The notes beneath the pieces are model-generated. The model ran no database searches, was not told the DNA's origin, and was given only the letters and a program-made list of their open reading frames with translations. The translations under genes were made by a program, and so were the position numbers. A DNA stretch of 64,000 nt from an uncultured Archangium sp. (lineage in GTDB: Bacteria; Myxococcota; Myxococcia; Myxococcales; Myxococcaceae), in assembly GCA_903905455.1 (NCBI GenBank), contig CAIVGN010000072.1:62001-126000 (forward strand), given 5' to 3'. Of this stretch, positions 53,301-61,502 are shown piece by piece; position 1 is the stretch's first letter, and the number at the start of each line of letters is the position of its first letter.

Positions 53301-54017
53301 GCGTCACCGCTGGTGATGAACACCACCACCGGCCGCTGCAGCACCTGCCATTTCAACCTGAAGCCCGGCGCCACCTTCGCGGCCTTCGACCACGCGACGT
53401 TCACCAGTGCCTCGGGCACCCCGGACTGCAGTTCCTGTCACTCGTGGCCGGGCACCAGCGCCATGACCCCCAACTGGCTGGGCGCGGCGGCGATGCCGGC
53501 CTTCATCGCGGTGGGTGGATTCACCATCTCGCAGCCCCCTGCGACCGCGGCCAACACGCTGCAGACGGGCATCGCGAACCTGCCGCATCCCGCGGTCGCC
53601 ACTGGCGTGCCGTGCACCGCCTGCCACGCGCAGGCGGCCGGTGGGCGCCACGCGCTGGGCTACGATCACCTCTCGTCGCTGGCCAGCACGCGCTGCGGCG
53701 CCTGTCACGAGGCCGGCAGCGACCTCGTCGCGACGCCCTGGAATGGCGCGACCACCGAGGCCACGGGCGCAGGCGATACGCGGCCCTTCACCCTGCCCAG
53801 CGTCAGGGCCACCTACAAGGGCAACACCGCGACGGAGACCTACCCGAAGCACTTCTTCCCCATCGACTGCAAGGAGTGCCACCTGGTCCCCGCTGGCAAC
53901 GGCCTCACCACCACGGGCACGGTCTACCAGGCCGCCTGGAAGTTCCCCCACACGCAGGCGAAGATGACCAACCCGTCAACGTGCCTGACGTGCCACCCGG
54001 GCGGCGTCCCCAACTAG
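50373..54017 (+). CDS. 29-heme c-type cytochrome, lipoprotein
   Basis: 1214 residues from ATG 50373; ATG 50382 would also work. The signal peptide ends LFIAGC (lipobox). I count 29 CXXCH motifs spread over residues ~68-1205, on average 40 residues apart and therefore much looser than in the other cytochromes here. The spacers are Thr/Ser/Ala-rich and beta-like. A repeated motif 'FNHxx…DCxxCH…WxGGKFH' is visible. Long, lipid-anchored, loosely spaced multiheme proteins of this kind are candidates for surface-exposed or filament-forming cytochromes. It is divergent from the locus 2 unit, so co-regulation is likely. Confidence 0.93.
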   Translation: MAPMRTTLPISTALFSYLFIAGCSSTPTDPKLPATVNAANHRWFPISTGAMHEYGKTMGPDGALTCDGCHRPGAESFTAVRCDQCHKHTEAITQRLHLGIPSSFTVDTSAVSDPDLKAELRGASCFGCHPTGEKRPFSHTLITSECAQCHAVDNAFAALPKAGFTHRDVGAADCAACHVTTAWSTVSAAPSNVSDPAHDLTVTGLLPTFTGTTISRVSALAQTLPMPMNHLATSIDAGVLTDCAACHQEANTGVYFPGLLHSSLANVGQAQPAQCAECHARSVPLGFVGAFATAPARTPATGEMRHDAVAWANGAPGATRIVTQDCATCHHTPSPLLAATWRVVEVDGGPAQFHAALTAAAQAQPTSCLDCHANSRPVAALTSMNAALPAGMTFDHGNGDALQDCVLCHSSTSAWSGGKFHLVGSAAPASCVGCHEAKRPTSTTGWTSTTYQASPFDYGTNAQGITHGGGEDCAVCHGGSTQTWAGGHFPHGVGTLATQSCSACHTSQRPTAPVPGVGNNFNHTLNGTGDCRACHQATVTAGRYVDLNPIPGGDWKGGKEYPGDVVVTSPTQFIALQTWTLQRNAARFVTGMTTQNATLFNAMLHTSTAIPAALFPGPANAPDNSTCFHCHTNVAGTVTSFADGKYHAVLTDAGVPQPTARCLDCHEQMRPDMIVEKSASVLQPMDHSATFTAPVTIAGQTVSGVATLDCSVCHASPGSTWGDGKFHAKISTATPADCVTCHYPLMASPQADVTTGTTFAMKHRSTQVTVQKCETCHTTALSKSAMAFTPSTGAALWKTGTLHPHVAMQPASCVECHALSEPTMATQGTTTWTFTTGGTATNSAQWMSHPMADVAGKDCAACHLADAKPTGSAWNKGTDLHAKVPSPTGCAACHGTSNGRGTVIGTNNNLPSGLTNSQVTTTAGPFPGVKDQLNHADINVTARDCSFCHTQKGTSTVAGVQGQEWRQATFHKNFSAASPLVMNTTTGRCSTCHFNLKPGATFAAFDHATFTSASGTPDCSSCHSWPGTSAMTPNWLGAAAMPAFIAVGGFTISQPPATAANTLQTGIANLPHPAVATGVPCTACHAQAAGGRHALGYDHLSSLASTRCGACHEAGSDLVATPWNGATTEATGAGDTRPFTLPSVRATYKGNTATETYPKHFFPIDCKECHLVPAGNGLTTTGTVYQAAWKFPHTQAKMTNPSTCLTCHPGGVPN

Positions 54018-54070
54018 CCGGGCGCGGTGGACGCGGCCGCCGGCCTTCCGCTTCGAGCGGGCCTCCCCGG

Positions 54071-57000
54071 TCAGAGCTCCATCCACGCCCCGCCGTTGCC
54101 GACCACCTGCCACGCGCTGCCTGACTCAGCGGTGCCCTTGTGCCCGATGCCGTTGAGGCTTCCCGAGAGCGGCTGCCACCGGGTGGCCCAGGTGGCCCCC
54201 AGGTCCGTCGAGACGAACAGCCCATTGATCGTCACCGCGCCGAAGATCGGTCCGGCGATGCCCCGTTCCATGACGACCACGTCGCGGAAGGCGAGGCGGG
54301 AAGCGAGGTACGCCTGGCCCTGGGTCCAGGTGGCGCCGCTGTCGCTGGTGCGGAACGTCACGCCGCCCGCGCCGACGGCCAGGCCGACCTCGCCGTTGGC
54401 GTCGAGGGCGACGCCGTTGAGGGCGTAGCCACCCGCCATCGTCTGCACGGCACCCCACGCCATGCCTGCGTACGGGCGCACCACCCCGCCACTGCCGACG
54501 ATGACGCCGAAGCGCGCGCTGAGGCCCTGCTTGAGAACGACGCCCGCGTAGTTCGAGGTGCTCGAGCCGCTGGCGGGGTCGACCGACCACGTCGTGCCGT
54601 TGAAGGTGAGAATCGTGCCGGCGTCGCCGACCGCGACGCACCAACTGCCCGAGGTCGGAGGACACGAGACGCTGGTGAGCCGGGCGGTGGTGAGGCCGCT
54701 GCCCAACTGCGTCCACGTCATGCCGTTGTTCGAGCTGTGGAGGATGACGCCGGCGTCGCCGACGGCGATGAAGGAGGTCATCGAGCGTCGCACCACCGCG
54801 TTGAGGTGGGTGGTGACGGGCGTCGGCACCTTCGTCAGCCCTCCCGCATTCTCCTTGTAGAGGCTGCCGTTCACGCCGACGGCGTAGGCGATGTTGACGT
54901 TGTCCATGTCAATCGCCACGTCGAGGAGGTCGGTGGCGTCGCCGGAGCTGTAGTCGGCCCAGGTGCCGCTCGGCCGGTTCGACGAGACGTGGCCATTGAG
55001 GCCGACCGCGAGGTGGTTCGCGCCGGTCCAACTGAAGACGGACATCACGTTCGACACGGGTGAGAACAGGTCGGTCACGACGCTGGTGGACAGGGTCACC
55101 ACCGAGACGCGCGGAGCGGCGTTGTCGCTCCCTCCGATGAGCGCGGTGGTCGCCGAGAGGCCTGCCACCGAGTTCACGTCGTAGCCATTGAGCGCCGCGA
55201 TGCCGAGCGACGCCCAGGTCAAGCCGCCGTCGGTGGAGCGGATCAGCCCCGAGACGGTGGGCCCGACCTGGCCGCTGATGAGCAGCGTGGAGGTGCCGGG
55301 CAACTGCGTCACCGACCGGAAGCTCACGGCCGCGTGCGTCGCTGGCGCCGTGACGGTGGTCCACGTCGCGCCGCTGTCGGTGGACCGGAGAATCGTCCCC
55401 AGGTCACCCACGGCGAAGACGGTGTTCGCGGTGCACGCGGCGGTCGTGCCGTCACAGCGCGCCGTCGCGCGCAGCGTGGCGGTGGTGCCCGACGTCACCG
55501 GCGCGAAGTCGCCCGGCCCGATGGCGCCCGTCGCCCGCACGATGACGCCGCTCGCGCCGACGGCGATCCACCGGCGCGAGTTGAGCGGCGCGCCGGAGCT
55601 GCCCGCGTAGGTGAACCCATAGAGGTCACGCGTGGTGCCGGTGGCCCTGGCGACGAAGGTCGCGCCGTCGTCGTTGCTCACCGCGATGTGTCCGCCCGCC
55701 CCCGCCACCCACAACCGGGTGCCGTCGGAGTGCAGCGCGCGGATGTCGCCGTCGGTCATGCCGTCGCGTCGCGTGGTGAGTTGATCGGGGGACGTTCCCG
55801 AATACAGCGCGCCGCCGCCGCCGCCCATGAAGAGCACGCTCGCGTGGCGGGTGACCGCGAAGAGATCGTTCGGCGTGGGCAGGCGATTGAAGATGCGGTG
55901 CCTGGGGAACTGGGGCGTGCCCCCCCCTTCGGCGCTCACGGCGGACACGTTGCCCACCGAGTCGGTCACGCGCGCCACGATGTACCGCGTGACGCCATTG
56001 GACAGCTCCAGGTCGACCCGGGTGCTCAGGGGAATGGCCGTCCACGTGTAGGGGCCACCCGACGTGAGGCTCATGCCGTACTCGGCAGACACGGTGGGCG
56101 CGTCCGAGTTGCCCGAGCCAGCCACGCTCACGCTCACCAGGCGGTGATCCGCGGCGGTGTTCAGCAACGCGCTCGGCGCGACGTTGTCCAACATCACGGT
56201 GTCCATCGCGGGGATGGGGCTCACGTTGCCCACGCTGTCGCGGAAGTACGCGTAGAGCGTGTACTCGAACTGCGCCTGGTTCATGGTCACGCTCGAGGTC
56301 GTGGCGTACGGCACGAAGCACGCGTCGTTCCGGAGCGGCGCGACGGGGACACCGGACGAAGTGCGGAGGAACTTCAGGCACATGTGCGTCACGGCGCCCA
56401 TGTCGTCGGTCGCGGAGAGCGCCACGCTCACCGTCGCGGTGCCCACGTAGCCGACGCCGTTGGCGAGCACCGCGGTCGCGACCGGGCCGGTCTGATCCAG
56501 GTAGACAGAAGCGCTCAACGTGGGGCTCACGTTGCCCGCCGCGTCACGCACGCGCACCGAGATGGTCTTGGTGCCGTCGCCCGCGGCGACCTGGAGCCCG
56601 ATCAGCGCCGGGGTCCCGATGACGGGCGCGGTGGCGAACGCCGTGTCGCTGCCTTCGCCTCTCCCGACGCCGCTGCCGGTGTCGTTCGCGGCGTAGTTGA
56701 TGTTCACGTAGCGGTTGCCCACCATGCTGGCTCCTCCCTCGAGGACGAGGTTGCTCAAGGTCGGCGGGGTCCAGTCGAGCACGATGGAGTCGGACACGAT
56801 GTTCGATGCGTTGCCCGCAGGGTCGATGACGCGGATGAACCGGGACACGGTGCCTTCGCTCGCGCCGAGGTCGATGACGGGGTTGGCGCTGTCGAGCGGA
56901 CCGCAGTTCGTCGGAGGACTCGCCTCGCCCTGGCAGAACACGAAGGTCGAGTCCGTCGTCTCGCCGACGGTGAAGCTCGCCACCCCCTGCGAGGTGGTGG

Positions 57001-59239
57001 AGTAGTCCCAACTCGCCCCGTTCGGGTTGAACGCGCCGTAGAGGATGAAGCCGCTGAGCACCGGGGCCTGGGTGTCGAGCGTGATGGTAACGGTGGTGGT
57101 GACGACGTTGCCCGCCACGTCGGTCGCGCGCAGCGTGACGGTCTTCAGGCCATCCATCCCACTGAGCACCCAACTCGAGGGAGAGCCGGTGAGCGCGGTG
57201 AAGGTGGTGCCGTCATTCGAGGCCTCGACTCGCAGCACGCCGCTCGAGGCGTCCTGCACGGCATACGTCAACGAGACGGTGGTGAGGTGCGTGAAGGGCG
57301 CGCCCGCGTTGAGGGCCGCGCCCTGGAGCGTCGGCCCCAGGGTGTCGAGGAGGATGTTCGCGGTGAACGTCGCGACGGCCGCGTTGCTGTCGCGCACTTC
57401 GACGCTGACGCTGTGCACGCCCGGCGTCGAGGGAATCACCCAGGCCTTCGACGTGGCGTAGGCCTCGAGCGCGGTGAAGGCGCCGCTGTCGTTGGCGAAG
57501 CGCATCTGGGTCATGGAAGCTCCGCTGCTCGGGGTGGCGGTGAGGGCGAGCGTGACGGCGGTGGTGTTCGTCGCCTGGGCACCGGCGTTGATGGTCAGCG
57601 TGCCGCTGACGGCGCCGGCAGCGACGGTGAACGCCGCCCCGGCCCCGAACTGTTGCCAGGCGCTCGCGGTGCCTTGCTGGTCGACCGCGCGCGCGCGCCA
57701 CTTCCACGCCCCGGGGGCCAGCGTCGGGAGCGTGACGGTGAGGGTGCCCTCTGCGGACAGGGGCGTGGCCTGCGTGGGCGCCCCCGTGAAGACGTTCGCG
57801 TTGGGCACGACCTCGACCTCGAGCTTCACCGTCGCGTTCTCGGGATCATCGATGGCGGCGCGCAGGCGGGGCGCCGCGGTGACGGTCGCCCCGGCGGCGA
57901 CGGCGATGTTCGCCCCGTCGACCTGTGCCAGGGCGGAGAGGAGGGGAACCCCGTTCGCAGGTGGCGTGACGCTCACCGTGAAGCTGCGCGAGACGCTGAG
58001 CGCGCCATCGCTGACGGTGACGGTGATGATGCGCGACTCGGTGATGGAGCTGCCAGGTGCGAGCGTGAGCGTGGTGCCGGTTCGCGAGGCCCACGCCGGC
58101 AGGTTCGGGGTCGTGATCTGCAGCGGGTCGCCGTCAGGATCGACCGCGACCAGGGTGACGGTCTGCGTGGTGCCGGCGGTCATCGCCACGTCGGCCAGGG
58201 GCTGCAGCGTGGGCGGGTTGTTGACGTTGTTGACGGTGACGCCGAGCGTGCCGTCGGCCGTCGCCAGACCGTCGCTGACCCGCACCACGAGCAGGTAGGA
58301 GCCGCCAGCGCCAGTGGCCGGAGAAAGCGTGAGCGTGCCGTTCAGCACGGTGGCGAACGAGGGCCCCGTGACGAGGGAGTAGGTGAGCGGGTCTGCGTCG
58401 AGGTCGGTGGCGGAGAGCGAGACGGGCAGCGTGTTGCCTTCGCTCACCGTGACCGGCACGAGCGTCGGCCAGGTCGGGGCGCGGTTGGTGTTGGTGATGG
58501 TGATGGGCAGCGTGGTGTTGGTCGACGTCGTGCCATCGTTCGCGCTGATCACCACGGCGTGAAGGCCGCTCGCGGAGAAGTCGGGCGCGAGGGCGAGCGT
58601 GGCGCCGGACACCTGCGCGAAGGTGGGGCCGGTGACGATGGAATAGACGAGCGTGTCCCCGTCAGCGTCGGTGGCAGCGAGCGGGATCATGCGGGTCGCG
58701 TTCTCGGCGACGGTGAGCGAGCCCGGTGAGGGCCACGCCGGAGCGCGGTTGCTGTTGGTGACGGTGATCCTGAAGGTGGCCTGGGCGTTGTTCTGGCCGT
58801 CGGTGACCTGCACGACGACCAGGTGCGTGCCGGCGCTGCTGAAGTCCGGCGCGAGGGTGATGGTGGAGTTGGTGAGCGAGGCGAACATCGGCGCGCTGAG
58901 GAGCTCGAAGGTGAGCGCATCGCCGTCCGGGTCGCTCGCCACGAGGCTGAGCATCTGCGCGGCGCCTTCGGCCATCGTGAGGTCAGCGATTGGGCTCAGC
59001 ATCGGTGGCTGGTTCGCGCCGCCGTCGCTGGCGCCACCGCCGCCGCCCGTCGCGGAGCCCCCGCCCGTCGCTGAGCCACCGCCCGTCGCGGAGCCGCCAC
59101 CCGTCGCGGAGCCGCCACCAGTGGCGTCGCCACCTCCCGCAGCGGAGCCTCCGCCTCCGCCCGTGCCTTCGGGAGGAGGCGCGGAACAGCCGACGAGGGC
59201 CAGGAATCCGGCGAAGAGCAGCGCGCGCGCGAAGTGCAT
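54071..59239 (-). CDS. Giant lipoprotein: cadherin/Ig-like repeats plus Ycf48-like propeller
   Basis: 1722 residues from ATG 59239. Signal peptide MHFARALLFAGFLALVGC (lipobox LVGC), then a GGGSAT linker. Four dystroglycan/cadherin-like Ig repeats follow (about 78-440), each with 'DPDGDxLxFxLxxxPxFA…L.LAPDFS.AG.H.VVV…VTDG'. Several bacterial Ig-like 3 domains come next (about 440-1130, 'VSLTYAVQDASSGVLRVEASNDG'). The C-terminal ~600 residues are a propeller with recurring 'AVGDxGxILxSxDxGxTWxx' blades like Ycf48 or sialidase Asp-box proteins. The role is probably surface adhesion or scaffolding. It is convergent with the 29-heme gene (53 bp between stops). Confidence 0.85.
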   Translation of the reverse strand: MHFARALLFAGFLALVGCSAPPPEGTGGGGGSAAGGGDATGGGSATGGGSATGGGSATGGGSATGGGGGASDGGANQPPMLSPIADLTMAEGAAQMLSLVASDPDGDALTFELLSAPMFASLTNSTITLAPDFSSAGTHLVVVQVTDGQNNAQATFRITVTNSNRAPAWPSPGSLTVAENATRMIPLAATDADGDTLVYSIVTGPTFAQVSGATLALAPDFSASGLHAVVISANDGTTSTNTTLPITITNTNRAPTWPTLVPVTVSEGNTLPVSLSATDLDADPLTYSLVTGPSFATVLNGTLTLSPATGAGGSYLLVVRVSDGLATADGTLGVTVNNVNNPPTLQPLADVAMTAGTTQTVTLVAVDPDGDPLQITTPNLPAWASRTGTTLTLAPGSSITESRIITVTVSDGALSVSRSFTVSVTPPANGVPLLSALAQVDGANIAVAAGATVTAAPRLRAAIDDPENATVKLEVEVVPNANVFTGAPTQATPLSAEGTLTVTLPTLAPGAWKWRARAVDQQGTASAWQQFGAGAAFTVAAGAVSGTLTINAGAQATNTTAVTLALTATPSSGASMTQMRFANDSGAFTALEAYATSKAWVIPSTPGVHSVSVEVRDSNAAVATFTANILLDTLGPTLQGAALNAGAPFTHLTTVSLTYAVQDASSGVLRVEASNDGTTFTALTGSPSSWVLSGMDGLKTVTLRATDVAGNVVTTTVTITLDTQAPVLSGFILYGAFNPNGASWDYSTTSQGVASFTVGETTDSTFVFCQGEASPPTNCGPLDSANPVIDLGASEGTVSRFIRVIDPAGNASNIVSDSIVLDWTPPTLSNLVLEGGASMVGNRYVNINYAANDTGSGVGRGEGSDTAFATAPVIGTPALIGLQVAAGDGTKTISVRVRDAAGNVSPTLSASVYLDQTGPVATAVLANGVGYVGTATVSVALSATDDMGAVTHMCLKFLRTSSGVPVAPLRNDACFVPYATTSSVTMNQAQFEYTLYAYFRDSVGNVSPIPAMDTVMLDNVAPSALLNTAADHRLVSVSVAGSGNSDAPTVSAEYGMSLTSGGPYTWTAIPLSTRVDLELSNGVTRYIVARVTDSVGNVSAVSAEGGGTPQFPRHRIFNRLPTPNDLFAVTRHASVLFMGGGGGALYSGTSPDQLTTRRDGMTDGDIRALHSDGTRLWVAGAGGHIAVSNDDGATFVARATGTTRDLYGFTYAGSSGAPLNSRRWIAVGASGVIVRATGAIGPGDFAPVTSGTTATLRATARCDGTTAACTANTVFAVGDLGTILRSTDSGATWTTVTAPATHAAVSFRSVTQLPGTSTLLISGQVGPTVSGLIRSTDGGLTWASLGIAALNGYDVNSVAGLSATTALIGGSDNAAPRVSVVTLSTSVVTDLFSPVSNVMSVFSWTGANHLAVGLNGHVSSNRPSGTWADYSSGDATDLLDVAIDMDNVNIAYAVGVNGSLYKENAGGLTKVPTPVTTHLNAVVRRSMTSFIAVGDAGVILHSSNNGMTWTQLGSGLTTARLTSVSCPPTSGSWCVAVGDAGTILTFNGTTWSVDPASGSSTSNYAGVVLKQGLSARFGVIVGSGGVVRPYAGMAWGAVQTMAGGYALNGVALDANGEVGLAVGAGGVTFRTSDSGATWTQGQAYLASRLAFRDVVVMERGIAGPIFGAVTINGLFVSTDLGATWATRWQPLSGSLNGIGHKGTAESGSAWQVVGNGGAWMEL
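59032..59131. repeat. Tandem repeat encoding the GGGSAT linker
   Basis: Five to six 18-bp units (GAGCCGCCACCCGTCGCG and variants on the plus strand) encode the Gly/Ser/Ala/Thr linker behind the lipidated Cys of the giant lipoprotein. Same design as the linker at 27113-27306, with different codons. Confidence 0.85.
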
Positions 59240-59309
59240 GGAGGCCGGCCCAGCAAGCCACGCGCCGCGATCTCTGGACCACTTCTCGGGGGCTTGGCGC
59301 CGGTCATGC

Positions 59310-59335
59310 CTGACGCAGTGACGTCACCGCGTCAG
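59310..59335. promoter_or_regulatory. 26-bp near-perfect palindrome between two minus-strand genes
   Basis: CTGACGC and GCGTCAG flank the perfect 10-bp palindrome GTGACGTCAC, with only one mismatched pair. It lies 58 bp after the stop of the DUF6438 gene and 71 bp before the start of the giant lipoprotein. There is no T-tract, so an operator or a weak terminator are both possible. Confidence 0.5.
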
Positions 59336-59393
59336 AACCAACGGGTCATCGTCGCGGCGAGCGGGGGCGCGAAGCAGCCCCCACCGGGTCGGC

Positions 59394-59945
59394 TCAGTCG
59401 ACGCAGCCTCCGGCCTTCCGCTTCGAGTTGGTCTCCACGTACCGGCCCGAAGCGGTCAGCTTGTCGATGGTCACCGCGAGGCGCTGGAGCATCCGCTCCG
59501 CCTCGTGATCGCGCGGCAGCTCGGCGGTGCCTTCGCCGCCCAGCTGCACCCGGTGCACGCGGCCCTCGCGCCGCAGGGTGAGCACCAGCCCGGGGAACTC
59601 CTCGACCTCCGTGGGGTAGCGCTTGGCGAAGTGGAAGAAGTCGGCGCGGGCAAACTCCGAGAAGAGGTGCTTGGCGAACGCCGGCTCCATGCGCCAGTCG
59701 CGCTCCCCGATGGCGGCCACGTCGGCCACGCCGGCGAAGTGCACCCGGCCGTTGGCGCGCAGGGTCAGCGTGTAGACCGGGCACTCGCCCGAGCAGGCCG
59801 TGCGCTCGAGGATCAGCTCGTCGGGCTCGGGCTCAGGGGCTGGCGGCGGCGCGACCTCCACCACCACCGGCGCCGCGGGCGCGACCACCGGCGCAGGCGC
59901 GTGGGCACAGGAGAGGACCAACAGCCCCAGCACCGCGCGCTTCAC
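59394..59945 (-). CDS. DUF6438-domain lipoprotein
   Basis: 183 residues from GTG 59945, overlapping the upstream stop by GTGA. The signal peptide ends VLSC (lipobox). After a Pro/Ala/Val linker, 'ILERTACSGECPVYTLTLRANGRVHFAG' is the opening of DUF6438 (Cys-x3-CPxYxLxxxxxGxVxYxG), a domain known from many bacterial lipoproteins and of unknown function. It is coupled to the monoheme lipoprotein upstream. Confidence 0.8.
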   Translation of the reverse strand: MKRAVLGLLVLSCAHAPAPVVAPAAPVVVEVAPPPAPEPEPDELILERTACSGECPVYTLTLRANGRVHFAGVADVAAIGERDWRMEPAFAKHLFSEFARADFFHFAKRYPTEVEEFPGLVLTLRREGRVHRVQLGGEGTAELPRDHEAERMLQRLAVTIDKLTASGRYVETNSKRKAGGCVD

Positions 59946-61081
59946 GGCTGCACCGGGGGGAAGCGGGCCTCGACTTCGCCGAGCACGTGGGCGGTCTCGT
60001 TGATCACCCGCTGCGAGACGAGCGCCGTGCTGCCGAAATAGCCCAGCGCGCGCAGGGTGCGGCTGCGCGCGGTCTGGGGCCCCGACGGAGAGAGGTCGAA
60101 GGGCGCCGCGGTGTAGCGCTCGGGGAGCGCCGTGACGTCGAGGCCCGCGTCGGTCGCGCGGGGTGCCAGCAGCGTGGTCGAGAGATGACAGCTCACGCAC
60201 TGCGCGGTCTGCGAGGTGTGGAGCGTCGGGTTGTCGACCGCGAGCAGGCCCTGGACCGACTCGCGCTGCGCCCCGGGGCTGGAGTTGCGGAAGTCCGGCT
60301 CCATCACCGCGCGCGAGAAGCCAGGGGGCGCGTCGGCCAGCGGCGTCACCTGGTACGAGTCACCACCGAAGAGCAGCACCTCCTGCGAGCCCGCGTCGAC
60401 GCCGAAGATGGTGATGGGTTGGAGCGAGCCCTGGCCCAGCTCCTCGCCGCGGAAGATCCACACCAGGGCGGCGTGCTGCGTCTCCTGGCCGAAGAGCGTG
60501 AGGCGCTGCAGGTGCTCGGCGCGCGCGTAGCGGCCGACGAAGGCGCCCAGCTTCGCGCGGTAGTCGCGGTCCGCGAGGAAGGCCGCGTTGACCGTGAGCG
60601 CGGCGCTCCGGGGCACGTCCTGCTGCGCGGCCAACGCTCGGAGCTCGTCGACCACCGCCGGCACCTCGACCCGCGGAATGGGGAAGACGGCGTGCAGCGC
60701 GATGTCCTCCACCAGCGGCGGCGTGGCGAAGACCGGCTGCAACACCAGGCGCAGGCTGGCGTCGGCGTCGTCTGCGCAGGGCGTGGGCGTCGCGCGGTCA
60801 CAGAGGTCGAAGCGAAAGGCCACGAGGCGCAGGCGGTCGAGCGAGGTCGTGACCACGGGCTCGGCGGTGGTCAGGCGCGTGAAGCTCGCGAGCGGCAGCA
60901 GGGCCGAGGCCGCGGGGAACGGGGAACCGGCGTCGAGTGACTCGAGGGGGAGCAGGAAGGTGACGTCGTTGAGGCCGAGTTGCCGCGACTGGGTCGGGAC
61001 GTACGGAGTGCCCGCGTCGGGACGCGGCGTGGAGCCGCAGGCCGCGAGCAGGACCAGCAGCGGGGACATCGGCGTCTTCAT
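59942..61081 (-). CDS. Lipoprotein with one CXXCH site, unknown function
   Basis: 379 residues from ATG 61081. Signal peptide MKTPMSPLLVLLAAC ends in lipobox LAAC. The main body is alpha/beta and not recognised. Near residue 275 a single 'TAQCVSCHLST' could bind one c-type heme, and the surrounding sequence ('NPTLHTSQTAQCVSCH') resembles the heme part of di-heme peroxidase-like or DUF1592-type proteins. A C-terminal helix follows. Coupled to the DUF6438 gene. Confidence 0.7.
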   Translation of the reverse strand: MKTPMSPLLVLLAACGSTPRPDAGTPYVPTQSRQLGLNDVTFLLPLESLDAGSPFPAASALLPLASFTRLTTAEPVVTTSLDRLRLVAFRFDLCDRATPTPCADDADASLRLVLQPVFATPPLVEDIALHAVFPIPRVEVPAVVDELRALAAQQDVPRSAALTVNAAFLADRDYRAKLGAFVGRYARAEHLQRLTLFGQETQHAALVWIFRGEELGQGSLQPITIFGVDAGSQEVLLFGGDSYQVTPLADAPPGFSRAVMEPDFRNSSPGAQRESVQGLLAVDNPTLHTSQTAQCVSCHLSTTLLAPRATDAGLDVTALPERYTAAPFDLSPSGPQTARSRTLRALGYFGSTALVSQRVINETAHVLGEVEARFPPVQP

Positions 61082-61219
61082 GGCGCGCAAGGTACGGGAG
61101 CCGGGGTGAACACTCCACCAGGCGCCAGTGCTGGCCCTCACAGCAGCCTGAAGGGACGGCGGGGGCACTGGGTCGCGCGACGAGGCGGTCGCGGGGAGCA
61201 CCTCGGCTCGCGGCGCACC

Positions 61220-61381
61220 GTGACCAGGAGGCGCCCGGTCCCCGCGGGGGTCTGCGACTGCGTCATCAAAATTGACAACTGCCGGGGCTGTAACTTGGCG
61301 TTGTCAATTTTGATGACGCACTTCGAGAGGCACGCTCCCCCCGGAGCCTCTTTCCCGAAGCGTGCATCCCGACGTCACCCC
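61220..61381. repeat. Dispersed palindromic element, copy 2 (MITE-like)
   Basis: The 62-bp core is 61259-61320, with 21-bp perfect inverted arms (61259-61279 and 61300-61320) and a 20-base loop. The core arms match copy 1 (26791-26852) at all but one position, while the loops differ. Reversed, the flanks also match copy 1 out to GTGAC/GTCAC ends. The 421-bp gap 61082-61502 otherwise contains nothing I can support. It lies about 120 bp upstream of the lamin-tail lipoprotein gene. Confidence 0.85.
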
Positions 61382-61502
61382 GGCGCGTGGCCGAGGGGCT
61401 CTCCGGGCAGGGCACGACGAGGGGTACCCCGCCCCACACCACCCTCCTGGCGGCTGCGCGCGATGCTCGATTCCGCCGAGGCCAGTGGTATTGGGCCTGA
61501 TC

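Noticed and set aside
55334-58729. Plus-strand open frame of 1131 codons antisense to the giant lipoprotein
   Set aside because: Arg/Gly/Val-rich shadow without domains; the minus strand shows Ig repeats and propeller blades.
54040-59427. An 18-bp exact match (CGGCCTTCCGCTTCGAG plus one base) at 54040-54057 and 59410-59427, possible recombination ends around the giant lipoprotein
   Set aside because: Short, GC-biased, no extension on either side and one copy is coding; chance is a sufficient explanation.
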